64,000 nucleotides of DNA. Origin: Bacillus_BD sp963765265 (GTDB lineage Bacteria; Bacillota; Bacilli; Bacillales; Cytobacillaceae). A program made the translations under genes and the position numbers. Below are positions 53,642 to 63,471 of this stretch, piece after piece; position 1 is the first letter of the stretch, and the number at the start of each line of letters is the position of its first letter. Below the pieces are notes generated by a model, which did not search any database, was not told where the DNA came from, and saw nothing but the letters and a program-made list of their open reading frames with translations. Location: positions 372,001 through 436,000 of the forward strand of contig CAVXVN010000006.1 of the NCBI GenBank assembly GCA_963765265.1, written 5' to 3'.

Positions 53642-54361
53642 CTATTTCTCTAAAAAGACAGGCTCATTTGTATTTTCGTCAAAAGTATACGGTAGCGAAT
53701 AAACAGGTACAAATAGAGAATCCTCCAACAAAAGATCTCGAATATCTTCCCCTTTTTGATATTCATTCCTCATTTGTTTCTTTAATGCTTCATATAAATC
53801 GATGCGATAATCAACAAAAATCTCTGCATTTCCATTGATGACAAACGAAAGATTACGATTGGTAAAGGGACTAACCACAAATGGTTCCTCCGCATAACCA
53901 AGTTTCTTATAATCAAGCGTATACACATCATTCACTATTTTTTCTTTAAACGGTGGATAACCTTGTACATTCACACGCAATTTAAGTTCGCTTAGTTTTT
54001 CAGCAATGCGGAGATCAAATATCTTTACAATTGGAACATTTTCATAAAAAACAATCACATATTGAAATACGCCACCACTTTCAAATGCATTGCTTGGTGG
54101 TTCAGCCATATACTCTGGTACGATTCTTTTAAAATCGATGACATACTTTTGATATTTAGGTGTCGTCTCAACTGAATTTTTGATTGGAAGAATTCCATCA
54201 TTATCTTTTTGAAACTGATTGATGGCCGCTTGTACCGTTTGCACTTGAACTTCATAAGGTGTTTGATTTTGTACTTTTTCTGCTTCTGGATAAATGCATC
54301 CAGACAATAATACGATTATGAAACATACAAGTAAAAAAAGTACCGATAATTTTTTATCCAT
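53642..54361 (-). CDS. yphF: Lipoprotein YphF
   Basis: 239 residues with a lipoprotein signal peptide (KLSVLFLLVCFIIVLLSGC; lipobox LLSGC, C21 lipid-anchored). The mature part is soluble with VQAAINQFQKDNDGILP and SFVINGNAEIFVDYRIDLYEAL. Matches B. subtilis YphF in position, between yphE and spoIVA, and layout; function unknown. AAAGGA upstream of ATG. Confidence 0.85.
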   Translation of the reverse strand: MDKKLSVLFLLVCFIIVLLSGCIYPEAEKVQNQTPYEVQVQTVQAAINQFQKDNDGILPIKNSVETTPKYQKYVIDFKRIVPEYMAEPPSNAFESGGVFQYVIVFYENVPIVKIFDLRIAEKLSELKLRVNVQGYPPFKEKIVNDVYTLDYKKLGYAEEPFVVSPFTNRNLSFVINGNAEIFVDYRIDLYEALKKQMRNEYQKGEDIRDLLLEDSLFVPVYSLPYTFDENTNEPVFLEK

Positions 54362-54391
54362 TCTCTCAATCCTTTAAGTCTCTCTCTATTA

Positions 54392-54595
54392 CTATTCAAT
54401 AGATGGTCCCGTAAAAACCACTAAAAAAATAATCAATCCTGATACGACTAATAATAAGTATGCTACGACTGCAGTAAATGCTTTTAATACCCCTTGTTTC
54501 AGTTTGTATCTGCTTAAGTAAATGAATATAATGGCAATAACCATAAATCCCATTGATGCAAGTGAAATCCACATTTTCATCAAAGCAAGTGACAT
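54392..54595 (-). CDS. yphE: YphE-like small membrane protein (DUF2768)
   Basis: 67 residues from ATG 54595 (GGAGTGG five bases upstream). Two TM helices (LASMGFMVIAIIFIYLSRY and AVVAYLLLVVSGLIIFLVVF) with a basic loop. Fits the DUF2768 family and the B. subtilis yphE position before yphF, 30 bases apart. Function unknown. Confidence 0.82.
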   Translation of the reverse strand: MSLALMKMWISLASMGFMVIAIIFIYLSRYKLKQGVLKAFTAVVAYLLLVVSGLIIFLVVFTGPSIE

Positions 54596-54726
54596 TCCAA
54601 CCACTCCTTTATTCGAATAGTATTATATCATAGGTTGAAAGTATTTATAAAGAATATTTAAACTATTTTAAATAGAGAAATAAACTACAAACTTCAAAAG
54701 CAATAGCTATATGTACGAAAAAATAC

Positions 54727-54767
54727 AAAAAAACTAGAATAAAGAGTGAATCATTTCTTTACTCTAG
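54727..54767 (-). terminator. Terminator of gpsA
   Basis: Stem CTAGAGTAAAGA / TCTTTATTCTAG (one mismatch) followed by T7 on the minus strand, about 120 bases past the gpsA stop. Confidence 0.65.
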
Positions 54768-54884
54768 CTCCAAATATGACTAAATATCCCATATTCCTTG
54801 TTCAATACACTAGTTTGGTTCGTTGCATTGTATGCAATCTAGGAAGGAATCGCATCATCGAATGCCCATATTAGAGAAATATAT

Positions 54885-55941
54885 TTAGTCTTCGTGTAAA
54901 CGACCCACAAGAACATTTGTTAAATCTTCCATTTCATGCGTTTTCCCTCTTGCCATTAAAGCGTCAACAGCATCCTTTGTATTTATGTTATTAAATAATA
55001 CGTTATAAAGTGCATTTGTGATTGGCATTGTCACATTATACTTGTGCGCTAGTTGATAAGCAGCTTTTGTTGTTCTTACTCCTTCAACAACCATACCCAT
55101 ATTGTCTAAAACTTCCTGCAAGTTTTTTCCTTTTCCTAGCATATTCCCTGCACGCCAATTTCTAGAATGCACACTTGTACATGTTACAATCAAATCTCCA
55201 ATTCCGGTAAGCCCAGAAAAAGTTAACGGACTTGCGCCCATTTTCGTTCCAAGTCGTGAGATTTCAGCTAGACCCCTTGTCATTAAAGCAGCCTTTGCAT
55301 TATCTCCATATCCAAGTCCATCCGTAATCCCCGCAGCTAAGGCAATAATATTTTTTAATGCCCCACCAATTTCCACTCCAATAATATCTGGATTCGTATA
55401 AACACGAAAATTGTGATTGATAAATAGATCTTGGATTCGTTCAGCTTCTTTCATCTGTTTAGAAGATACCGTAACTGTAGTTGGTTGTCGCAAGCTTACT
55501 TCTTCTGCATGGCTTGGTCCAGATAGCACAACAATACTCTGAATCAATTCTGCAGGCAGTTCATCTTCAATTATTTCAGAAATCCGCAGTAAGGAATCCG
55601 GTTCAATTCCCTTACTAACATGTACAATGGTTAAGGCGCTTTTCTGAAACATCTTTAATTTTACCTAAGACCTCACGGATTGCTTTTGTTGGCACAGCTA
55701 GTACGATGATCTTTATTCCATCAAGCGCTTCTTCTAATGAAGAAAAACCAATAATGGAACTTTGCAAGGTAATATCCGGAAGGTATTTTCCATTTGTATG
55801 AAGTGTATTAATTTCATTTATTTGCTCGGGTTTATGACCCCATAAACGTACCTCATGCCCATTATCAGAAAGTACGATTGCTAAAGCTGTCCCCCAACTA
55901 CCGGCACCTATAATAGCAATCTTTTCACCCGTTTTCTGCAT
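54885..55941 (-). pseudogene. gpsA: Glycerol-3-phosphate dehydrogenase GpsA, +1 frameshift
   Basis: NAD(P)H enzyme making sn-glycerol 3-phosphate for phospholipids. ATG 55941 (AAGGTG upstream) starts with IAIIGAGSWGTALA (Rossmann). The frame breaks after KDVSEK; one extra base near 55638 is responsible, and removing it continues ALTIVHVSKGIEPDSLLR and the rest. VSLRQPTTVTV, GGALKNIIALAAGITDGLGYGDN (catalytic K) and MGASPLTFSGLTGIGDL are intact. Corrected length is 351 residues. The gene is essential in relatives, so real loss is unlikely. Confidence 0.88.
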
Positions 55942-55966
55942 ATGATCACACCTTTATATCTTAATT

Positions 55967-57277
55967 TTACTTTCTTTCTCGAGCAAAAATTTTGATTGGT
56001 GTTCCCTCAAAACCAAATGCCTCACGGATTCTATTCTCTAAGAATCGTTCATATGAAAAGTGAAGTAATTCTGGTTCATTTACAAAAACCACAAAGGTAG
56101 GCGGCTTTACAGCAACCTGAGTTGTATAATAGATTCTTAATCGTCTTCCCTTATCAGTTGGAGTTGGATTCATAGCGACAGCATCCATAATCACATCATT
56201 AAGAACACTGGTATCAACTCTTTTAGCATGATTCTCACTAGCAACATTGATCATAGGTATTAAAGTATGGATTCTTTTTTTCTTTAAAGCTGAAAGGAAC
56301 ACAATCGGTGCATAATCCAGAAAAAGAAAATGAGCACGAATTTTTTCTTCAAATTCCTTCATTGTCTTTTCGTCTTTTTCAACGGCATCCCATTTATTGA
56401 CTACAATAACAACGGCTCGTCCTGCTTCATGCGCATATCCAGCAATTTTCTTATCTTGCTCAATAATACCCTCTTCCCCATCAATAACAACAAGAACAAC
56501 ATCCGAACGTTCAATGGCACGTAAGGCTCTTAGTACACTATATTTTTCTGTATTTTCGTATACTTTACCCCTTTTACGCATTCCCGCTGTATCAATGATG
56601 ACGTATTTTTGCCCATTATAAGTTAATAACGAGTCAATCGCATCACGAGTGGTACCAGATATATCACTAACAATAACACGTTCTTCCCCTAATATCGCAT
56701 TAACAAGTGAAGATTTCCCTACATTTGGACGTCCGATTAATGAAAATTGTATAACATCATCCTGATAACCCTTATCTTCTCCACTTGGAAAATGCTTTGC
56801 GGCTTCATCTAATAAATCACCTAAACCAAGACCGTGTGACCCTGATATCGGAAAAGGTTCCCCAAAGCCTAACGAATAAAAATCATAAATATGGTGTCTC
56901 ATTTCTGGATTATCAATTTTATTTATGGCCAATACGACTGGTTTCTTTGCTTTGTACAAGATTTTTGCAACTTCTTCATCTGCTGAAGTTACTCCTTCTC
57001 GCCCATTCGTTAAAAAGATAATAACATCTGCTTCATCTATTGCAATTTCAGCTTGTGCGCGAATTTGTTCTAGAAATGGTTCATCTCCGATATCGATACC
57101 GCCTGTATCAATTAAATTAAAATCATAGTTCAACCACTCAGCAGAACTATAAATTCGATCCCTTGTTACACCCGGAATATCTTCAACAATCGAAATCCGT
57201 TCACCGACAATTCGATTAAAAATGGTTGACTTCCCAACATTGGGTCGTCCTACAATCGCAACAACTGGTTTTGTCAT
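55967..57277 (-). CDS. der: Ribosome-assembly GTPase Der (EngA)
   Basis: 436 residues, two tandem GTPase domains: GRPNVGKST (8-16) with DTGG and NKID, and GRPNVGKSS (near 183) with DTAGM and NKWD, then a KH-like C-terminal domain (IRIYYTTQVAVKPPTFVVFVN-type). Acts in 50S subunit maturation. GAGAGG upstream of ATG. Upstream of gpsA, 26 bases apart. Confidence 0.97.
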   Translation of the reverse strand: MTKPVVAIVGRPNVGKSTIFNRIVGERISIVEDIPGVTRDRIYSSAEWLNYDFNLIDTGGIDIGDEPFLEQIRAQAEIAIDEADVIIFLTNGREGVTSADEEVAKILYKAKKPVVLAINKIDNPEMRHHIYDFYSLGFGEPFPISGSHGLGLGDLLDEAAKHFPSGEDKGYQDDVIQFSLIGRPNVGKSSLVNAILGEERVIVSDISGTTRDAIDSLLTYNGQKYVIIDTAGMRKRGKVYENTEKYSVLRALRAIERSDVVLVVIDGEEGIIEQDKKIAGYAHEAGRAVVIVVNKWDAVEKDEKTMKEFEEKIRAHFLFLDYAPIVFLSALKKKRIHTLIPMINVASENHAKRVDTSVLNDVIMDAVAMNPTPTDKGRRLRIYYTTQVAVKPPTFVVFVNEPELLHFSYERFLENRIREAFGFEGTPIKIFARERK

Positions 57278-57601
57278 TTGCCTTGCCTCTCTTCTATATT
57301 CATGGATTGTTATACAATATGTTTGACTTAAATGCCATCCTATGTAAACTCACATAATTATTATTTACCATTACTCTTCTAATATAACGTTAACCATCTA
57401 GCATAAAGTGCAGGCGACTTGTCCACCCTAAAGAATAGCACAATATGAGCCTCTCGAAAAGTATTCTTGACCTGATATGGAGGTGTGAAGGTGCTAGTGC
57501 TAGACAATGAAAACCCTTCTTTTATTAAGAAGGGCTTAACTTAACTATTTTACCAAAGGATTTGAATAATATCAATCCTAAACAAGAATAAATGACCCCC
57601 T
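57278..57601. other. Intergenic region der-yphA
   Basis: 324 bases. It holds the yphA terminator (57509-57540) and a 17-codon plus-strand frame from GTG 57491 with a GGAGGTG-like site that runs into that hairpin. Nothing else recognisable. Confidence 0.6.
57509..57540 (-). terminator. Terminator of yphA
   Basis: Stem AAGCCCTTCTT / AAGAAGGGTTT with loop AATAA and T4 on the minus strand, about 60 bases past the yphA stop. Confidence 0.7.
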
Positions 57602-58210
57602 TTAATATTTTGATTTCTCCGTTTCTTCTGATTGAAAATATTTATCAAAATACTTAGCTATGATTTCTAAACCATTCCAAGCTAAAATAATCACTAACGT
57701 TAATGCTAAGACATCAAGGAATGGCAAGGTGACTGATGGATATAGAAAAGAATATTTCCTGATAATGTGAGCATAAAACATTTCACCCTGAATCAAACCA
57801 ATCAACATCACTAATATTCTTTGTTTTTTATCTGAATGAAGAAAAATGACTACATAAGCAATCAACAATGACAACATCCACTCTCTTTTAAAAATGATCC
57901 AAATTGGATCAAACAGTTCAAAAAGTAAAAAACACACGTACGCGATCATGATGATAAAAGAAGTAAGAAGTAAGTATAATATCTGTCTTTTTTCAAACTG
58001 AACGATATACAAATAAGCCGTAAATATAATAAACACACCACTTCCGCTTAGTTCAAACCCAAATAGGTTTAAATAAAATGTTGATAAAGAGATTGTTCCT
58101 AAGATCCATGCCGAAAATTTTAATCGATCAGGATGCCTTTTTGGATAAAAGAATGTTGTGATAATCCATCCGATCCAAAATAACCAATAAAATAAGATAC
58201 CTTCCATCAT
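57602..58210 (-). CDS. yphA: YphA-like polytopic membrane protein
   Basis: About 202 residues from ATG 58210 (GAGGTG upstream; next codon also ATG). Six or seven hydrophobic helices throughout, starting EGILFYWLFWIGWIITTFFYPK, ending in a polar tail (EETEKSKY). B. subtilis has the similar YphA (SeaA) at this place between der and fni, linked to spore envelope assembly. No soluble domain. Function assigned by position and topology. Confidence 0.78.
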   Translation of the reverse strand: MMEGILFYWLFWIGWIITTFFYPKRHPDRLKFSAWILGTISLSTFYLNLFGFELSGSGVFIIFTAYLYIVQFEKRQILYLLLTSFIIMIAYVCFLLFELFDPIWIIFKREWMLSLLIAYVVIFLHSDKKQRILVMLIGLIQGEMFYAHIIRKYSFLYPSVTLPFLDVLALTLVIILAWNGLEIIAKYFDKYFQSEETEKSKY

Positions 58211-58369
58211 CAAATCACCTCTTATTATTCCCATTATGACTCAGGTTAACAGGCTTTAATCATAGTGTTTTTAAAATTTTCCGATCACTTATCCCAAAAC
58301 GATAAAACGTTTTCTTTTCATGTATAATCTTGAGCACAAATACCATCTTAAAGAGAGGGGGTGACATAG

Positions 58370-58507
58370 ATGGGAAAAGATCGTCAAGAAAAGAAGTTGA
58401 AAAAAAGTAGACAAGTTGAATCAGACAGAGATCAAGCACTCCATTATCCTGGTGCCACAAAACTACAAAGCCCTGAGGAAGCCAGATCACTAAACGATGG
58501 GAAGTAA
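58370..58507 (+). CDS. ypzI: YpzI-family small protein
   Basis: 45 residues, highly charged, starting MGKDRQEKKLKKSRQVESDR and containing GATKLQSPEEARSL. ATG 58370 has GGGGGTG upstream. Matches the YpzI family of short Bacillus proteins, found beside yphA/fni; function unknown. Opposite-strand frames over it are shadows. It reads convergently to fni and shares the terminator at 58598-58626. Confidence 0.8.
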   Translation: MGKDRQEKKLKKSRQVESDRDQALHYPGATKLQSPEEARSLNDGK

Positions 58508-58597
58508 GAAATGCGAATGTATTCCTTTTCTGCGTTACTAGACAAATTTCTATTTTTATTGATTTATTCAATCGATTCAATCTTAAATACAACGAAA

Positions 58598-58626
58598 AAG
58601 CTCCCGAGTTGGTAACTGGGAGCTTT
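58598..58626. terminator. Bidirectional terminator between ypzI and fni
   Basis: Stem AAAGCTCCC / GGGAGCTTT with inner AGTT/AACT, overlapping the fni stop. Confidence 0.8.
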
Positions 58627-59686
58627 AATTATGAATATTTCTAAGGCTATATTGTTTTGTATCGATATTCCGTTCTTGTAACCAATGATGGGTTTTACCG
58701 TCTATAATAAGCGGAACCTGTTGTAATTCCTCAATCGTCTTTGCGCCGAGTGCCGTCATTATAATTGAAAGCTCTTCATGAATCAGAATCACTTCTTTTA
58801 TTAAAGACTCTATTCCACCTTTAATAAGGATTTTAAGAAAGTAGCCTGCGATCCCAACAGCCTTCGCACCTAATGCAATTGATTTGGCAATATCAAGACT
58901 TGTTTGAATCCCACCTGAGCTGATGATATCCACCACACATCCACTATCTTTTGCTTCCGCAATCGCAGTGGCCGTTGAGGTTCCCCAGCCATCAAAAAAG
59001 CGAAGTAGTTGTTTACGCCGCTCATTTTCAATTTTGGCGAAATTTGTTCCACCAAAGCCTCCAACATCCACTACAGTTACACCAACCGCATACAGTTGTG
59101 CAACAACTTCTCTATTCATTCCAAAACCAACTTCTTTTACAATAATGGGTCGGTCGATTTCTTTGACAATGGCTTCGATTCTCCTTAGAGCACCACTAAA
59201 ATCTCGATCTCCTTCAGGCATAGCAAGCTCTTGTATCGCATTTAAATGGACCTGAAGCGCATCTGCTTCGAGCATCTCAACTGCTCTTAGTGCATCATCG
59301 ACAGATGCCTCACTTCCTAAATTACCTATAACAATTCCATGTGGATTCTCCCTTCTAACAACACGATAAGTTTCTACTTCTTCAACATTTTTCAATGCTG
59401 ACATTTGTGAGCCCACCGCCATCGCCATACCGCTTTCTTTCGCTACTCTAGCTAAATCCCTATTTATTTTTAATGTTTTCTCACCGCCGCCACCTGTCAT
59501 TGCATTGATAAAAATTGGCGAACTTAATGGAAGTTCGCCAATTTTTGTATTTAAAGAAATATTTTCTAATCCAATTTCAGGTAAACTTTGGTGTACAAAC
59601 ATAATATCATCCAAACCAGTCAATCTTTCTTGTCCTGTTGATAAGGCATATTGGATATGATCCCATTTTCTTTTTGATCTAGACAC
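58625..59686 (-). CDS. fni: Type 2 isopentenyl-diphosphate isomerase
   Basis: 353 residues, FMN-dependent TIM barrel interconverting IPP and DMAPP. INAMTGGGGEKTLKIN, VGSQMSALK, QVHLNAIQELAMPEGDRDF, KEVGFGMNREV, GGFGGTNFAKIENERR, SSGGIQTSLDIAKSIALGA are diagnostic. GTG start with GGTGA upstream. Follows the S1 protein gene by 12 bases. Confidence 0.95.
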   Translation of the reverse strand: MSRSKRKWDHIQYALSTGQERLTGLDDIMFVHQSLPEIGLENISLNTKIGELPLSSPIFINAMTGGGGEKTLKINRDLARVAKESGMAMAVGSQMSALKNVEEVETYRVVRRENPHGIVIGNLGSEASVDDALRAVEMLEADALQVHLNAIQELAMPEGDRDFSGALRRIEAIVKEIDRPIIVKEVGFGMNREVVAQLYAVGVTVVDVGGFGGTNFAKIENERRKQLLRFFDGWGTSTATAIAEAKDSGCVVDIISSGGIQTSLDIAKSIALGAKAVGIAGYFLKILIKGGIESLIKEVILIHEELSIIMTALGAKTIEELQQVPLIIDGKTHHWLQERNIDTKQYSLRNIHN

Positions 59687-59698
59687 ACTATATCACCA

Positions 59699-60835
59699 TT
59701 ACTTCTTTAGATTCTTTAGTTGATCACCAATCATATCGCCCAATTGAAATCCTTTTGATTCTTCTGGGAGCTCATAATGCGTTACTTCTGTATATTTTTC
59801 TTCCAATTCTTTAATACTTAATGATAGACGTTTATCATTTTCATTAACCTCAAGAACTTTAACTTTAATTTGTTCGCCTTCACTTAACACTTCATTAGGA
59901 GTACCTATGTGCTTATGCGAAATTTGTGATATATGAACAAGTCCTTCAACACCAGGAAATACTTCAATAAATGCTCCATAAGAAACAAGTCGCTTCACTA
60001 CACCTTCTAAAATCGTTCCTTTTGGTGCTTTTTCAGCAAGACTTGTCCATGGTCCTGGTAAAGTTTCTTTGATCGATAATGAAATACGTTCATTTTCTGG
60101 ATCAACACCCAATACTTTCACTTGAACCTTTTGTCCTTCTTCCACCACTTCAGACGGTTTTTCAATATGTTGGTAAGATAATTGTGAAATGTGGACAAGC
60201 CCATCTATTCCACCGATATCTACGAAAGCTCCAAAATTAGTAAGTCTTTGAACGGTTCCCTCAATAATTTGACCCACTTGTATAGAACTAAGGATTTCAC
60301 TTTTTTGTCTAACCTTCTCTTCTTCTAAAACAGCGCGATGAGAAAGAATTAAACGGTTCTTTTCTTTATCTAGTTCAGCAATTTTAAACGTTAAGGTTTT
60401 CCCTTTATAATCAGAAAAATCCTCGACAAAATGAGATTCTACTAAAGAAGCTGGAACAAATCCACGTACACCTAAATCAACTACAAGTCCGCCTTTTACG
60501 ACATCTTTTACTTCTGCTTCAAACGTTTCATTATTTTCAAATTTCACTACAAGGTGTTCCCATGATTTTCCAGCATCCACTTTGCGTTTTGATAAAACCA
60601 ATACCTCTTCTTCTACTTTTAATACTTCAAGTTCTAGTGCATCGCCTTCAGCTACTGCATCACCTGCTTTTTCAATGTGAAGGCTTGATAATTCACTAAT
60701 GGGAATAATCCCATCAAGCTTGCTATCTGAAATCTCAACGATCACTTGTTTTTCTTCTACTTTCGTAACGACACCTTTAACGAGGTCTCCTACTGTATAA
60801 ATCTTAACTTCTACTTCATTCATTTCTTCAGACAT
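59699..60835 (-). CDS. ypfD: 30S ribosomal protein S1-like RNA-binding protein (YpfD)
   Basis: 378 residues with four S1 OB-fold domains, at about 15-85, 103-170, 190-260 and 275-345. Repeats read VGQIIEGTVQRLTNFGAFVDIGGIDGLVHISQLS and similar. This is the short Firmicute S1 homologue, not the six-domain E. coli form; RNA binding is expected, ribosomal role limited. AAGGAGG upstream of ATG. Confidence 0.92.
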   Translation of the reverse strand: MSEEMNEVEVKIYTVGDLVKGVVTKVEEKQVIVEISDSKLDGIIPISELSSLHIEKAGDAVAEGDALELEVLKVEEEVLVLSKRKVDAGKSWEHLVVKFENNETFEAEVKDVVKGGLVVDLGVRGFVPASLVESHFVEDFSDYKGKTLTFKIAELDKEKNRLILSHRAVLEEEKVRQKSEILSSIQVGQIIEGTVQRLTNFGAFVDIGGIDGLVHISQLSYQHIEKPSEVVEEGQKVQVKVLGVDPENERISLSIKETLPGPWTSLAEKAPKGTILEGVVKRLVSYGAFIEVFPGVEGLVHISQISHKHIGTPNEVLSEGEQIKVKVLEVNENDKRLSLSIKELEEKYTEVTHYELPEESKGFQLGDMIGDQLKNLKK

Positions 60836-60995
60836 ATGTATTCCTCCTTAATTCACAGGACTTACTTTCGAATATGATATTTCACTTATCATTATCCATT
60901 GCAAATGAAGTCAAATTCACTATCGAAAGAATATTCAAAATAAATCCCTTTTTATTAAGTTCTTATAAATAGAGAATTTTGTCAAGCAAGATGAA

Positions 60996-61577
60996 CTATT
61001 TATGAGCTAAGATTAATTTATTAATTTCCATCATTATTAATTCTGTTGTTTGTTCAGGCGTTGCTTTATTTTTTCGATATTCTTCCATATCGATCGGTTT
61101 GCCGTATACAACTTTCAGCCTTTTAAAAGGTTTATAGGGTCCAATAATCGCACATGGAACGATATGAGCATTTGAGCGCAGGGCAAAAAATCCCGCTCCT
61201 GCTAAACCTTCCCCTAGTTCTCCTGTTTTACTTCTAGTTCCTTCTGGAAAAAGACCTAATACATTGCCTTCTTTTAATATGCCTAACCCCTTCCTTAAGG
61301 CTCCTCGATCACTCAATCCTCTTTTAACAGGAAAAGCATTTATAAGTGGCATTATCTTACCAAGTATAGGTACTGTAAATAGTTCTTCTTTTGCCATAAA
61401 ATGTATAGGCCTTGGCGAAGTGATTCCGACAACGATCGGATCAAAGTTATGAATATGATTGGTGCAAAGTAAAACTCCACCTTCAGAAGGTAAATTTTCT
61501 TTGCCAATGACCCTGAACTGATAAATTGGAAACAAAACACCATTAGTAATGGAACGGCCTAATGGATACAAATTCAA
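60996..61577 (-). CDS. plsC: 1-acyl-sn-glycerol-3-phosphate acyltransferase
   Basis: 193 residues. Acyltransferase motifs H-x4-D (TNHIHNFDP), VKRG, and FPEGTRSKTG. Adds the second acyl chain to lysophosphatidate. The TTG start overlaps the cmk stop (TTTTTGA), with AAAGGA ten bases upstream, so it is coupled to cmk. The place after cmk is usual in Bacillus. Confidence 0.92.
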   Translation of the reverse strand: MNLYPLGRSITNGVLFPIYQFRVIGKENLPSEGGVLLCTNHIHNFDPIVVGITSPRPIHFMAKEELFTVPILGKIMPLINAFPVKRGLSDRGALRKGLGILKEGNVLGLFPEGTRSKTGELGEGLAGAGFFALRSNAHIVPCAIIGPYKPFKRLKVVYGKPIDMEEYRKNKATPEQTTELIMMEINKLILAHK

Positions 61578-62254
61578 AAAGATCCAATCCTTTCTTTTGC
61601 AAGTTTCATGATTTGATCTACTACTTGATCAATGGTTAAAGAAGTAGTATCTATTTCAAAAGCGTCATCCGCTTTTCTTAACGGGGCTATTTCTCGTTCA
61701 GAATCAAGCTTGTCTCTCTGAGCAATCTCTTCTTTAAGTTGCTTTAGGTCAGAAAGATACCCTTTAGCCAAATTTTCAGTGTGGCGCCGAGTTGCACGTT
61801 CTTCAACAGATGCGATCAAAAAAACTTTTACTTCTGCTTTTGGCAGCACAAATGTTCCAATGTCACGACCATCCATGACAACACCGCCTTTTGTGGCAAA
61901 GCTCTGCTGTCTTTCTACCATTTCCATCCTAATAAGTCGGTGTCTTGAAACTTTTGAAACAGCATTGGTCACTTCAGAATTTCTTATTTCATCTGTGACA
62001 TCTATTCCATCTAATAAAATAATTTGCTTTCCCATATTAGGTAACAGTTCAATCATCGTATCTGATAATAACTGGTTTAATTGATCCTCATTCTCAAGAT
62101 CAGTTTGGTTTAGAATGGCCTTATATGTTAAAGCTCTATACATAGCTCCAGTATCAATATAAATATAAGAAAGATTTTCTGCCACTATTTTGGCAACTGT
62201 ACTTTTACCAGCTGCTGCAGGACCATCAATGGCGATTGAAATTTTATTGTTCAT
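61574..62254 (-). CDS. cmk: Cytidylate kinase
   Basis: 226 residues. IAIDGPAAAGKSTVAK P-loop, YIDTGAMYRALT, MDGRDIGTFVLP and RDKLDSEREIAPL are signatures. Phosphorylates CMP and dCMP. AGGTAAA-type site before ATG. Upstream of plsC. Confidence 0.96.
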   Translation of the reverse strand: MNNKISIAIDGPAAAGKSTVAKIVAENLSYIYIDTGAMYRALTYKAILNQTDLENEDQLNQLLSDTMIELLPNMGKQIILLDGIDVTDEIRNSEVTNAVSKVSRHRLIRMEMVERQQSFATKGGVVMDGRDIGTFVLPKAEVKVFLIASVEERATRRHTENLAKGYLSDLKQLKEEIAQRDKLDSEREIAPLRKADDAFEIDTTSLTIDQVVDQIMKLAKERIGSF

Positions 62255-62403
62255 TTTACCTCCTGAAAATCATGCTATTTATTAAAGTAAGATTCATTTA
62301 GATTACTGATTTGTACTTTCTCTTTCTATATCTATTTTAACATAAGTAAAGATCCTGACGTGTTAATTTAAATACTTTCATATAGATTTCATTCAATCAT
62401 TTG

Positions 62404-62426
62404 AAAAAGCAGGGCAAGCCCTGCTC
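62404..62426 (-). terminator. Terminator of the ypfB-like gene
   Basis: GC-rich eight-base stem AGCAGGGC / GCCCTGCT with a 2-base loop followed by T5. Confidence 0.85.
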
Positions 62427-62427
62427 T

Positions 62428-62607
62428 CTATTCGCCAGATAATGTCTCTAAAAATTCGTTATATTGATTCTCTGATACACCTTCGTATTGTGTAAGCTGT
62501 TGCCATTCAGGTAAAGCATTCATTTTATGAAAAAATAACTGCGATAGAACAAGCATGATTAATTGAATAATAATAATTTTCAATAACAATCTTTCAACTA
62601 TTTTCAT
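62428..62607 (-). CDS. ypfB: YpfB-like small membrane protein (DUF5359)
   Basis: 59 residues from ATG 62607 (TTGGGG nine bases upstream; the TTG five codons earlier is also open). One TM helix at the N-terminus (ERLLLKIIIIQLIMLVLSQLFF) and a short acidic tail ending YNEFLETLSGE. Size and position before cmk fit YpfB of B. subtilis; function unknown. Confidence 0.75.
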   Translation of the reverse strand: MKIVERLLLKIIIIQLIMLVLSQLFFHKMNALPEWQQLTQYEGVSENQYNEFLETLSGE

Positions 62608-62823
62608 CCTAATTAGCCCCAATACTATGATTTATAGGCTTATTATAGGAGAAATACAATTCAATTATGCAAAGATAATGAAAAATCAATCGTTTCCTAA
62701 ACAACAAAATGGTGCATTTTAGTCTGAACATAAAGGTTTTGTTAGTCAGTAGATCCTAAACATACTTATCTCCCATTTTCACTGAGAATCGAAGTTTTAT
62801 TATTCATTTAATTGATCATCACG

Positions 62824-63471
62824 TCATCCTTTTTTCTTCATAGCTAGCTGTCTATCAAACGAAAAACGCAGAAGAAGTTGGGTTTCTTGAGGTGTTACAC
62901 CAATAAATTGTAATGATGCATAATCATCACCATTTTCTTGCTTCATGATTCTAACAACTTTGCTCGTCAAATTCATATAATGATAATCACCATTCTGCAT
63001 CGGTAAAACAAATAGGGTTCGGATTAGCATTCCTTGTCCAATATCCTGTTTGTTTCTAAGCTTTACTAATGATCCACCTGCACTTATATCTTCTGTAAGA
63101 GAAGTAAAGGGTTTAAATTCACCATTAAGCGGATGAATCGCCACATCAACAGATGTCTCGATACGGACAAATTTGCGACGTTGAATTTTTATGACATACT
63201 CATCACCAGGGTAGATGAGTTCCATCATAGGAATACCCCTTTTCACTCTTCCAAGGATTTCCGATTCAAATAAATAAGCGGATTCACCCTCAACAAAATT
63301 GACTTTTAATTGGGTTCCATCTATCAAAAAAGTCGTCCTATTCGTAGATACATTAATAGGATAATCAATATAAAGAAGATTATCCTTTCGATCAACAAGC
63401 CGACACTTGTATTGTTCGATTTGGTTTGCATATTTCGGCTCTAATACCAGAGGATTTCCGATTGTTAACAT
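62824..63471 (-). CDS. motI: PilZ-domain c-di-GMP receptor, flagellar brake MotI (YpfA)
   Basis: 215 residues from ATG 63471, aligning with B. subtilis YpfA; a longer frame is open but lacks a good site (the site here is itself weak, GAAAG). An N-terminal YcgR-like domain is followed by PilZ with RxxxR (QRRKFVRIE) and D-x-S-x-x-G (EDISAGGS). In B. subtilis c-di-GMP-bound MotI locks MotA and stops swimming. Binding residues are intact. ypeB follows it at the window end. Confidence 0.9.
   Translation of the reverse strand: MLTIGNPLVLEPKYANQIEQYKCRLVDRKDNLLYIDYPINVSTNRTTFLIDGTQLKVNFVEGESAYLFESEILGRVKRGIPMMELIYPGDEYVIKIQRRKFVRIETSVDVAIHPLNGEFKPFTSLTEDISAGGSLVKLRNKQDIGQGMLIRTLFVLPMQNGDYHYMNLTSKVVRIMKQENGDDYASLQFIGVTPQETQLLLRFSFDRQLAMKKKG

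Noticed and set aside
57491..57544. 17-codon plus-strand frame with GGAGGTG before a GTG
   Set aside because: Its codons are mainly the yphA terminator hairpin, and the peptide has no recognisable feature.
58260..58592. 110-codon minus-strand frame over ypzI
   Set aside because: The plus strand carries a conserved small protein with a good ribosome-binding site; the minus frame has none.
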